DNA from: Lutraria lutraria
Lineage: Eukaryota; Mollusca; Bivalvia; Venerida; Mactridae
Direction of reading: 5' to 3'
Length of the DNA: 64,000 nucleotides
Assembly: GCA_964023205.1 (NCBI GenBank)
Contig: OZ026844.1
Span: forward strand, 6,880,840-6,944,839
In this document: in pieces, positions 13,801 to 24,159 of the stretch
How positions within the stretch are numbered: the stretch's first letter is position 1
How the letters are laid out: every line of letters begins with the position of its first letter
The notes under the pieces: generated by a model
Database searches by the model: none
The model's input: the letters and a program-made list of their open reading frames with translations, nothing else
What the model was told of the DNA's origin: nothing
Position numbers and translations under genes: made by a program

Positions 13801-16800
13801 GCAATGTGCATGAACTGTAAAAATTCTTTAAATGGATTTGTTTCTGCAATATTCATTTACATATTCCACAGTCATATTTTGATTATAGACACTAATTATT
13901 GACCTTATATGATGTGCATTAACTCTTAATATCAAATAATTATGACATGACCTAATTAATGAGTTTATTCAATGTGCATCAATTGTATATATATTTTGTA
14001 ATGAATTATTTCTGGTATATTTGTTTTCAAAATTTACAGCATATTGTTTTGTTGGAAAATCACAGTATTATGAATAAATCAGAATGAAATGATTATTATA
14101 CATGCTGCCAATCCCATTCGATTTGTAAATATACAGTATTTGATTAATTACACTAATTATTTAGGTCAAAATATCCTGAATTTAGTCTTGTGGTATTTAT
14201 AATCATTTTTCATTGAGGAATCTTGATTAAATGACCTAATTAATGATTTCATGCAATGTGCATACATACTTTGCATTGAATTATTGATTGGATGTTTGTT
14301 TACAAGGTTTACAGCATATAGTTTTGTTAAAAAACCACATTATTGAGGTATATTGATTAGATGACCTAATTAATGATTTCATGCAATGTGCATGAATTGT
14401 AAAAATACTTTAAATGGATTTGTTTCTGCAATATTCATTTACATATTCCACAGTCATATTTTGATTATAGACCCTAATTATTGACCTTATATGATGTGCA
14501 TTAACTCTTAATTTCAAATAATTATGACATGACCTAATTAATGAGTTTATTCAATGTGCATCAATTGTATATATACTTTGTATTGAATTATTTCCGGTAT
14601 ATTTGTTTTCAAAATTTACAGCATATTGTTTTGTTGGAAAAACACAGTATTATGAATATATCAGAATGAAATGACTAATATACAAGGTGCAAATCCCATT
14701 TGATTTGTAAATATACAGTATTTGATTAATTACCCTAATTATTTAGGTCAAAATACCCTGAATTTAGTCTTGTGGTATTTATAATCATTTTTCATTGAGG
14801 AATCTTGATTAAATGACCTAATTAATGATTTCATGCAATGTGCATACATACTTTGCATTGAATTATTCATGGGATGTTTGTTTACAAGGTTTACAGCATA
14901 TAGTTTTGTTCAAAAAACACATTATTGAGGTATATTAATTAGATGACATAATTAATGATTTCATGCAATGTGCATGAATTGTAAAAATACTTTAAATGGA
15001 TTTGTTTCTGCAATATTCATTTACATATTCCACAGTCATATTTTGATTATAGATCCTAATTATTGACCTTATATGATGTGCATTAACTCTTAATTTCAAA
15101 TAATTATGACAAGACCTAATTAATGAGTTTATTCAATGTGCATCAATTTGATTTGTAAATATACAGTATTTGATTAATTACCCTAATTATTGAGGTCAAA
15201 ATATCCTGAATTAATCTTGTGGTATTTATAATCATTTTTCATTGAGGAATCTTGATTAAATGACCTAATTAATGATTTCATGCAATGTGCAAACATACTT
15301 TGCATTGAATTATTGATGGGATGTTTGTTTACAAGGTTTACAGCATATAGTTTTGTTCAAAAAAACACATTATTGAGGTATCTTGATTAGATGACCTAAT
15401 TAATGATTTCATGCAATGTGCATGAACTGTAAAAATTCTTTAAATGGGTTTGTTTCTGCAATATTCATTTACATATTCCACAGTCATATTTTGATTATAG
15501 ACTCTACTTATTGACATTTACATATTCCACAATCATATTTTGATTATAGACCCTAATTATTGACCTTATATGATGTGCATTAACTCTTAATTTCAAATAA
15601 TTATGACATGACCTAATTAATGAGTTTATTCAATGTGCATCAATTGTATATATACTTTGTATTGAATTATTTCCGGTATATTTGTTTTCAAAATTTACAG
15701 CATATTGTTTTGTTGGAAAAACACAGTATTATGAATATATCAGAATGAAATGACTAATATACAAGGTGCAAATCCCATTTGATTTGTAAATATACAGTAT
15801 TTGATTAATTACCCTAATTATTTAGGTCAAAATACCCTGAATTTAGTCTTGTGGTATTTATAATCATTTTTCATTGAGGAATCTTGCTTAAATGACCTAA
15901 TTAATGATTTCATGCAATGGCATACATACTTTGCATTGAATTATTGATTGGATGTTTGTTTACAACGTTTACAGCATATAGTTTTGTTCAAAAAACACAT
16001 TATTGAGGTATCTTGATTAGATGACCTAATTAATGAGTGCATGCAATGTGCATGAACTGTAAAAAATCTTTAAATGGAATTGTTTCTGCAATATTCATTT
16101 ACATATTTCACAGTCATATTTTGATTGAATACCCTAATTATTGACCTTATATGATGTGCATTAACTCTTAATTTCAAATAATTATGACATGACCTAATTA
16201 ATGAGTTTATTCAATGTGCATCAATTTGATTTGTAAATATACAGTATTTGATTAATTACCCTAATTATTGAGGTCAAAAAATCCTGAATTTAGTCTTGTG
16301 GTATTTATAATCATTTTTCATTGAGGAATCTTGATTAAATGACCTAATTAATGATTTCATGCAATGGCATACATACTTTGCATTGAATTATTGATTGGAT
16401 GTTTGTTTACAATGTCTACAGCATATAGTTTTGTTCAAAAAACACATTATTGAGGTATATTGATTAGATGACCTAATTAATGATTTCATGCAATGTGCAT
16501 GAACTGTAAAAATTCTTTAAATGGGTTTGTTTCTGCAATATTCATTTACATATTCCACAGTCATATTTTGATTATAGACCCTAATTATTGACCATATATG
16601 ATGTGCATTAACTCTTAATTTCAAATAATTATGACATGACCTAATTAATGAGTTTATTCAATGTGAATCAATTGTATATATACTTTGTATTGAATTATTT
16701 CCGGTATATTTGTTTTTAAAATTTACAGCATATTGTTTTGTTTGAAAAAACACAGTATTATGAATATATCAGAATGAAATGACTAATATACAAGCTGCAA

Positions 16801-17720
16801 ATCCCATTTGATTTGTAAATATACAGTATTTGATTAATTACCCCAATTATTTAGGACAAAATATCCTGAATTTAGTCTTGTGGTATTTATAATCATTTTT
16901 CATTGAAGAATCTTGATTAAATTTCCTAATTAATGATTTTATGCAATGTGCATACATACTTTGCATTGAATTATTGATGGGATGTTTGTTTACAAGGTTT
17001 ACAGCATATAGTTTTGTTCAAAAAACACATTATTGAGGAATTTTGATTAGATGACCTAATTAATGATTTCATGCAATGTGCATGAACTGTAAAAAATCTT
17101 TAAATGGAATTGTTTCTGCAATATTCATTTACATATTCCACAGTCATATTTTGATTATAGACCCTAATTATTGACGTTATATGATGTGCATTAACTCTTA
17201 ATTTCAAATAATTATGACATGACCTAATTAATGAGTTTATTCAATGTGCATCAATTGTATATATACTTTGTTTTGAATTATTTCCGGTATATTTGTTTTC
17301 AAAATTTACAGCATATTGTTCTGTTGGAAAAAACACAGTATTATGAATAAATCGGAATGAAATGACAAATATACTTGTTGCAAGACCCATTTGATTACTG
17401 CAGATACAGTATTTGATTAATTACCCTAATTGTCCATGTCAAAATTTGCTGAATTTAGTCTTGTGGTATTTATAATCATTTTTTCATTGAGGAATCTTGA
17501 TTTAATGACCTAATTAATGATTGTATGCAATGTGCATACATACTTTGCATTGAATTATTGATGGGATGTTTGTTTACAAGGTTTAAAGCATATAGTTTTC
17601 TTGTAAAACTCATTATTGAGGTATCATGATTAGATGACCTAATTAATGATTCCATGCAATGTGTATCAATTGTATACATACTTTAAACGGAATTGTTTCT
17701 GCAATATTTAATTACACAGT
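1900..17720 (+). repeat. Satellite array, ~582-bp monomer with higher-order structure
   Basis: The landmark GGTATATTTGTTTTCAAAAT recurs at 1921, 2502, 3085, 3715, 4295, 4877, 5956, 6984, 7566, 8148, 8775, 9405, 9985, 11012, 11595, 12177, 12804, 13434, 14014, 14596, 15675, 16702 and 17286. Typical spacing is 580-584. Spacings of 627-630 come from a ~48-bp internal duplication. Spacings near 1,028 or 1,079 span two units, one of which lost ~136 bp including the landmark. That gives about 27 monomers. Each monomer contains diverged subrepeats built on GACCTAATTAATGA followed by a CAATGTGCAT block, so the 582-bp unit probably arose from a ~145-bp ancestor. No coding capacity is present. The last copies, from about 17,340 on, are more diverged. 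Confidence 0.97.
5985..14042 (+). repeat. Tandem doubling of a 4,029-bp higher-order unit
   Basis: Unit spacings 1028, 582, 582, 627, 630, 580 (landmarks 5956 to 9985) are followed by 1027, 583, 582, 627, 630, 580 (9985 to 14014), an offset of 4,029 bp. Diagnostic variants repeat at the same offset, for example the deletion junction at 6501 and 10530 and the TCTTGCTTAAATG variant near 6165 and 10194. Only scattered single-base differences were noticed. Junctions are placed just after the landmarks near 5985 and 10014 because neighbouring variants change there. This is a recent duplication of about seven monomers. Confidence 0.9.
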
Positions 17721-17724
17721 TCAC

Positions 17725-18400
17725 AGTCATTTAATTAAATAGCATATTGTTCTGTTGAATTTGAATTGTTTACTACATATTCAGTAATTTACTAATTTCC
17801 CCAATTTCCTTGTTTCTTAACATTTTACATAAAGCAATCTTGATAAAATGACCTAATTAATGATTTCATGCATGGTGCATTATTGTATACATACATTGCA
17901 TTGAATTTAGATGTATATTATACCAGATTGGTATTCATGTTTTCTTTAAATTGAATTATGGATATTACAATCTTAGTAACCTTTCAAACATCTTAAAACT
18001 TGTTTAAATTATGTTACGGATATATTCCTAGAGTTAACGCTTTTGTTATATTATGTTTATAAAGTATTTTCTTAACGTATTAGTTAAGGTTGTTTAATGA
18101 TTCTTTGATCTTCATCCTAAGATATTATTTTAAGTATTATAATTATTTTTCAACATATTTGGAAATAGATGAAAACCTTATTCCCCCTGTACTTAATAAC
18201 TATTTTACTTAAGAATCGTGAAATACGTTTAAAAAATTTAAAAAACAAAAATATTTTTTTCCTAAACATTGAAAAAATGTGAAGTTAAATTATGTGAGGG
18301 GACCCTACTATAGTGACAGTTAGTGCAGTGAACGAGAAACTCCACTTACTTCTGAAATATAATCCTATATATATATAATCCTATATTCCATTTATTTAAA
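17725..18400. other. Degenerate satellite edge, then no gene
   Basis: Up to about 17,910 there are faint satellite echoes (GACCTAATTAATGATTTCATG near 17,850). Beyond that lies AT-rich sequence without reading frames or recognisable repeats. Confidence 0.5.
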
Positions 18401-18402
18401 CA

Positions 18403-18540
18403 CTAGAACACTTTTCCAACACTTAACACAAACACTAAACACAAGCACTAAACACAAGCACTAAACACTAACACAACACACTGAACACAAGCACTAAACA
18501 CTACACACTGAACACTAACACAACACACTGAACACTCTAT
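18403..18540 (+). repeat. Short tandem repeat, CACTAAACACAAG-like
   Basis: Irregular repeats of AACACTAAACACAAGC and the related ACACAACACACTGAACACT, with unit lengths of about 12-20 bases. The tract is strand-biased (A/C on plus, almost no G) and is simple-sequence DNA. Confidence 0.8.
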
Positions 18541-18960
18541 ACGTTCATACCTGCACAAGCGACAGCTATGTCCTGCAATATGAGGTTGCTCCTTTCTGTA
18601 GATATAGGTTTATTCTGTATGGAAAAATGTACAAGTGTACATTATATAAGCATATAGCTTTGCGTGGATTAGCCATTTTATGTGCATTTCAAAACTTCAA
18701 GGCCATCAACCTTAACATCATCCATAGATGTGCCCTGAAATACAGTGGTAAGCAAAATCCCCCAAAATTATATCATACAAATAATTTATTGGAATCATGT
18801 GTTTATTGTACAGTTATATCATTTTAATTACCGATTTAATAATAACAGCAATGAATCATACCAATCAAAATTATAATATCAATTGATCATATCAATAGCA
18901 GTCAGTGATGCATTTATCTTGCGACCTATGGATCAATAGCCTTTAGAACAATACAAGAAT
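18541..18960. other. No gene seen
   Basis: Spacer between two tandem repeats. A 66-codon frame at 18,627-18,827 has no recognisable features and is probably chance. Confidence 0.4.
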
Positions 18961-18964
18961 ACAC

Positions 18965-20835
18965 CAAGCACTCTGTCAAAAGTCAAGCAGTCTATCTCAA
19001 TAATCTAGCTCTCTAACAAGATTGCACCTGTCTAACTACTCTAGCAGTGGTCCAACACTCTATCAATAGACAATATCTTTATCAGTAGTCCACTACTTTA
19101 TCAATAGTCCACTACTCTAGCAATATTCCATTATTCTATCAGTAGTCCACTACTCCATCAATAATCCACTACTCCATCAATAGTCCAATATACTATCACT
19201 AGTCAACTACTTTATCAATAATCCACTACTCTATCAATAATCCACTTCTCCATCAATAATCCACTACTCTATCAATAGTCCACTACTCTATCAATAGTCC
19301 ACTACTCTATCAATAATCCACTACTCTATCAATAATCTACTACTTTATCAATAGTCCACTACTCTATCAATAATCTACTGCTGTATCAATAGTCCACTAC
19401 TCCATCAACAGTCCACTACATTATCAAAAGTCCACTAATCTATGAATAGTCCAGTACTCTATCAAAAGTCCAGTGCTCTATCAATAGTCCATCATTCTAT
19501 TAATAGACACACTCAATAGTCCATTACTCTATCAGTAGTCCACTACATTATCAAAAGTCCACTACTCTATGAATAGTCCAGTACTCTATCAATAGTCCAG
19601 TGCTCTATCAATAGTCGATCATTCTATCAATAGACACACTCAATAGTCCATTACTCTATCAGTAGTCCACTACTCCATCAATAGTCCACTACATTATCAA
19701 AAGTCCACTACTCTATAAATATTCCAGTACTCTATCAATAGTCCAGTGCTCTATCAATAGTCCATCATTCTATCAATAGACACACTCAATAGTTCATTAC
19801 TCTATCTGTAGTCCACTACTCCATCAATAATCCACTACTCTATCAATAGTCCACTACTTAATCAATAGTCCACTACATTATCAAAAGTCCACTACTCTAT
19901 GAATAGTCCAGTACTCTATCAATAGTCCACTACTCAATCAATAGTCCAATATTTTATCAATAGACACACTCAGTAGTCCATTACTCTATCAATAATCATC
20001 TACTCTATCAATAGTCCAGCTCTGTCAATAGTCCAGCTAACTATTAAAGCCCCATGAGCTTTTTGCTGTAGAAAAATATATGCAAAAACATTTATTTGCT
20101 GATATTATCCCAAGATAATTATTACCGACGAAACAAGCCCCTTTTCGTCTGAAAACACTAATTTTACTGTGATTTTTGCTTTTGTAAACTTGAAATACGT
20201 AGAGCGCGTGACGTCACTTCACTATGTGTGCAAAGCATGACTGCGGGAAAAAACAGGTGTTCTATAAATAGTATTTATTTCAATGATATTGAAAAAAATA
20301 CGATAATGATTTCGAAAACATATTTTCTTGCTATAAAGTATGCATGGGAGGAAAACACACCGGATTCCTCTATTATAGAACAAACAGAAACTATTAGGAC
20401 CAATACATTTATAAGCTTATGGGACTTTAACAGTCCACTACTCTATCAATATTCCAGTTCTGTCAATAGTCCAGCTCAATACCAATAGTCCACTATTCTA
20501 TCTATAGTCCAACTATCTACCAATAGTCCACTTCTCTGTCAATAGTCAAGTACTCAATCAATAGTTTAGCTATCAACCAATGGACCACTACTCTATCAAT
20601 AGTCCAGCTATCTACCAATAGTCCACTTCTCTATCAATAGTACAACTCTCTATCAAAAGTCTAGAACCAAATCAATGTCCAGAACATTTTTGTCAAGTAC
20701 GTAACAATAGGCCAGTGCTCTATCAAAAGTAGATCTTTATAATTAGTCCAGTCCTCTTATCAATAATCCAGAACTTTACTGTTAGTCCAGTACTCTAATC
20801 AACAGTCCAACAATAGTCGACTGTCATAACATCAA
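18965..20835 (+). repeat. 19-bp minisatellite, interrupted by a MITE
   Basis: The unit is CCACTACTCTATCAATAGT (19 bases), with variants such as CCAGTACTC, CCATTACTC, TCAATAATC and TCAAAAGTC. Units are best conserved from about 19,080 to 20,040 and decay towards both ends. A marker variant, GACACACTCAATAGTCC, recurs at about 19,505, 19,632, 19,778 and 19,962. Its spacings are 127, 146 and 184, which differ by 19 and 38. The array is therefore organised in larger blocks that gained or lost whole units. A foreign element occupies 20,048-20,426. Confidence 0.93.
20044..20430. mobile_element. MITE with TTAA target duplication inside the 19-bp array
   Basis: The insert at 20,048-20,426 (379 bp) is flanked by TTAA at 20,044-20,047 and 20,427-20,430. 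Terminal inverted repeats match at 12 of 14 positions: AGCCCCATGAGCTT at the left, and the right end reversed reads AGTCCCATAAGCTT. Joining the flanks gives a plausible 19-bp array unit (CTATTAACAGTCC). TTAA duplications are typical of piggyBac and Kolobok DNA transposons; which applies here cannot be decided. The element carries a perfect TGACGTCA palindrome at 20,209-20,216 and no transposase. An 86-codon frame that starts inside it runs into the array and is chance. Confidence 0.85.
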
Positions 20836-22225
20836 ACCAAGTTCGATTTCAAATATGCAAATAATTATGAGATCATCAATAGGCCCAACTAATACAAGAC
20901 CAAATGTATTTTTTCTTCTGCATTTATAGTGGAAAAAAAGATTACCTGACTAACATCAAGGTGAACAAATATTGATCACAATAGGAATCTCATGTTCTAT
21001 TTCCATTGAATGTGCTTTTATACAGACTGTAAGGCACTTCAAACAAAGTGTTAAACACAGATATTAACATGTTGAAATATATTACAATACTTGAAGCTTA
21101 ACCAATCTAAAACAACGTTTCATATAACATTCACTATTTACTTTATAACCTAACAAATTTACCAAGTAATCAAATAATTGCTTTTACTAGTATGATCATG
21201 TATATTACATACATATATTTATATAAATACATTGTACACACATTGTAGTGTTGTAGTTGTATTGATAATTTATATATTTCATCCCTTAAATTAAACAAAT
21301 ACCTTTATAGAGCTTATCATTATCCGTAAACAATACTGTAGACAACTAGGCTTACAGAACTTCCTGAAATGTAAAAGACGAAAAAAAGTAATTGATTGTT
21401 TTGCTATTTTTTATGTTTTTTAACAATACTCAAAACATAAGACACACATTTTTTTGAATTTCTACGCAAAGTGAGCCAGCTATGATAAGATTAAGATAAG
21501 TTGCGTAGAGTTTATATTCCAAAGAAAAATATTCAGTAATATATAGACTACACCCCTGGAGCAAAATGGCTGGTTATAAAGTGTTTCCAAGATACAGGCT
21601 ATGTTGTTAAATACCAATGCTTTCTCTGGCACAGAAACACCAGCACCCAATTGTATGAATATCGGTTAATTCTTAGTTAAAGTTAATATAAATATTGGCT
21701 AATTCTTAGTTAATGTTTTGTAAAACGATTGTATAAAACTTTGGTTAAATTTGGTAAGATATTATTTCCGGTAATATTTAATCTAGGTGTCAGATATCAT
21801 ATTGGTTAGGAAACTATTCATATCTTCAGTTTGCCTGTTTACTTGACAATGTCTTAACTGTTGAGGTCATCTAGCATTTGATACAACAAGGGAAACCATC
21901 TTGCCTCTGGTTAAATTTCTGTTAATTTTTAACCAAATCTGAAATTAAACACAGTAGTTAAAATTTACCAGAGACAAAGATAACAAAATGATAACTAATA
22001 TATAAATCAGAAATTAAAATCAAAAACATGTACTATACCTTTGTAATTATTTGTAATTACCATACATACATAATTATAGGCCAATTGCAGAAAATTAATC
22101 TTCTATGCATATTGGATAAAAATACCATACTTGAGCTAATAATACCGATATCAAACACACAAACCTTTATTATTCATAAGGTTGGCACAAATTGCACCAC
22201 GAGTCAACTTCTATCACAGGAGCTC
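20836..22225. other. No gene seen
   Basis: AT-rich intergenic-type DNA. Around 21,655-21,735 the phrase CTAATTCTTAGTTAA or GTTAATTCTTAGTTAA appears twice. No RNA gene or convincing reading frame was found. Confidence 0.5.
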
Positions 22226-23124
22226 AGAACAAACACAGACACTTGGGGTTAGGAGCTTTAAAAAACCAAAATATTTGTATTTTTGTCAATCCCAACACAT
22301 AAACTTATCATATCTATCAATAAAACCTAAAATAAGCCGTTTTGAAAAAATACATTTTTCAACGTCAACAATATAATACTACAAGATATAAATGTTCGTT
22401 GGAAAAATAGCTCACACGTACCTTCGAAAACACCTCGTATTTTATTCCATTTCCAACATTTTCACATAATCCTTGTGTCAGTCGATGTAGTACACATTAT
22501 TCTTCACGATTATTGTCAAGTTTAAGTTTCAACCTCAACATTAACACCAAAATATCCAAAACAATTAGCAAAATTGTCAATATTTTGCATCAGCTACATT
22601 TACAATCTATATGGTTCTCGGCTTTGTAGTATATGACTGCATCGAGTGCTGAAATTACGGGAACCAGCAGGCAAAATAACATACTGGTTCTCATGTGTTC
22701 AATACGTGGTGCATTCAAACACTACAAAGTCGGGAACCATATTGATTGTAAATGTAGCTGATGCAAAATATTGACAATTTTGCTAATTGTTTTGGATATT
22801 TTGGTGTTAATGTTGAGGTTGAAACTTAAACTTGACAATAATCGTGAAGAATAATGTGTACTACATCGACTGACACAAGGATTATGTGAAAATATTGGAA
22901 ATGGAATAAAATACGAGGTGTTTTCGAAGGTACGTGTGAGCTATTTTTCCAACGAACATTTATATCTTGTAGTATATATTGTTGACGTTGAAAAATGTAT
23001 TTTTTCAAAACGGCTTATTTTAGGTTTTATTGATAGATATGATAAGTTTATGTGTTGGGATTGACAAGAATACAAATATTTTGGTTTTTTAAAGCTCCTA
23101 ACCCCAAGTGTCTGTGAGAACAAA
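22226..23124. mobile_element. Fold-back transposon, ~883 bp, with 8-bp target duplication
   Basis: The left arm (22,234 to about 22,630) and right arm (about 22,721 to 23,116) are nearly perfect reverse complements over ~400 bases. A weaker match continues almost to the centre, near 22,675. The ends read CACAGACACTTGGGGTTAGG inward from both sides. AGAACAAA occurs immediately outside both ends (22,226-22,233 and 23,117-23,124), an 8-bp target-site duplication as in hAT-type transposition. A ninth base (C) also agrees if the termini are shifted by one, so a 9-bp Mutator-like duplication is possible. No transposase is present. Reading frames in the two arms are mirror images of each other and have no independent meaning. 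Confidence 0.9.
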
Positions 23125-23125
23125 C

Positions 23126-23648
23126 GCTCAAATTTTAACTTCAAGTATCATCCGAAAACGATTACAGTATCGAAAAAAAACACGACAAATTATCAAACAA
23201 ATCATTGTAAATTATAAAATATATCACACGTAACTTAATTCCAGATTTTCAACGTGGGACTGTCTTTGTCTCTAAGCGTAACGGATGTTATCCATTTCAC
23301 CGGTGTCCGGGATAAACGATACCTTGTGGGTTTAACATTCAATCGACAAGGACGTCCGCAGGTGCCCGAGCAAATCTTTTCTACACTAGCATATAACCAC
23401 AAATATCAAAATGCGAGTTTAATTCATGATGTTCAGCCTGTCAATGTTAAAAAACTTGCATGCATATATATTTTACACGTATGTCATTTCAAATGAGTTA
23501 CATTGTGCGAAAAAGGTTACCTGTTCGAAAGCGTCTAGTCGACTTTATGCATACTGCTTACATAGAATTTTTTCATGCGCGAGAAAAACGTGCGATATGC
23601 GGTTTAGAAAATACGGAATGAGCGAAGTTTAAAATGCGGAAACATCTG
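23126..23648. other. No gene recognised
   Basis: Two overlapping reading frames (80 codons at 23,254-23,496 and 68 codons at 23,426-23,632) are slightly richer in GC than their surroundings. They show no recognisable motif and no repeat relationship within the window. Confidence 0.35.
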
Positions 23649-23649
23649 A

Positions 23650-24042
23650 TTACAGAGCTATTGATTTTGAAACTTCTAGTGCCCTTTCCAATGAGTCACA
23701 CATGCCTCTTCCAGCACCTGCACTTGTAATTGCTGCCGGCGTGGCACCCAAGCTTTCAAAGAATGTAAACCTATTGTAATAAGAGAAGGAAAATAATGTA
23801 CCCGATGCGGGTATGCTGTATACCAAACTGCTACATTCCTCCCTTCCTTTATTCAAAGTAATTAACTGCGACAACCACAGGCTCTTTAGACTAACACAGC
23901 CTTTGCTTCACCCAAGGCTATTCACACACTCACGGCACCAGACGGAACCGGAGGAGGAAAATAATGTACCCGAAGCGGACTCAAACCCTCAACCTCTTGC
24001 TTGCAAGTCAAGTGTTGTAGCAACTGAGCTAATCGAGCAACC
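23650..24042 (-). mobile_element. tRNA-Ala-like SINE, minus strand
   Basis: On the minus strand from 24,042 a tRNA-like head is visible: an A-box-like TTAGCTCAGTTGC, an anticodon loop CTTGCAA (anticodon TGC, alanine) with a mostly paired stem, and a B-box-like GGTTTGAGTCC near 23,978-23,990. The body runs on to about 23,650. A phrase in the body (GGAAAATAATGTACCCGA on plus) occurs twice, near 23,789 and 23,957, so part of the body is duplicated or two copies overlap. The 5' acceptor stem has no matching partner, so this is not a functional tRNA gene. The lower-coordinate boundary is uncertain. Confidence 0.65.
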
Positions 24043-24089
24043 AAATTGTAAAAACAAATACAATGTACTATACTGTTAAATTCCTCCTG

Positions 24090-24159
24090 TTTAAGTTATG
24101 TAATTATTATTATTGTGACTAATGTTGGGTAGATTTTAATAATAATTACATAACTTAAA
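24090..24159. repeat. Perfect 23-bp palindrome with 24-base loop
   Basis: The arms at 24,090-24,112 (TTTAAGTTATGTAATTATTA...) and 24,137-24,159 are exact reverse complements over 23 bases. They may be the terminal repeats of a very small MITE or the collapsed ends of one. It adjoins the SINE head. Confidence 0.75.

Noticed and set aside
1900..17720. Centromere or telomere call for the large satellite
   Set aside because: No telomeric TTAGGG repeat and no sequence evidence of centromere function; monomer size alone is not sufficient.
20228..20488. 86-codon frame
   Set aside because: It starts inside the TTAA MITE and runs into the 19-bp minisatellite.
18965..20835. Regular short repeats resembling a CRISPR array
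   Set aside because: Units are contiguous without unique spacers, and the context is eukaryotic. The 50-bp array at 53.4-57.0 kb was rejected for the same reason.
22028..23144. Near-identical small proteins on opposite strands
   Set aside because: They arise from the two arms of the fold-back element and carry no independent coding signal.
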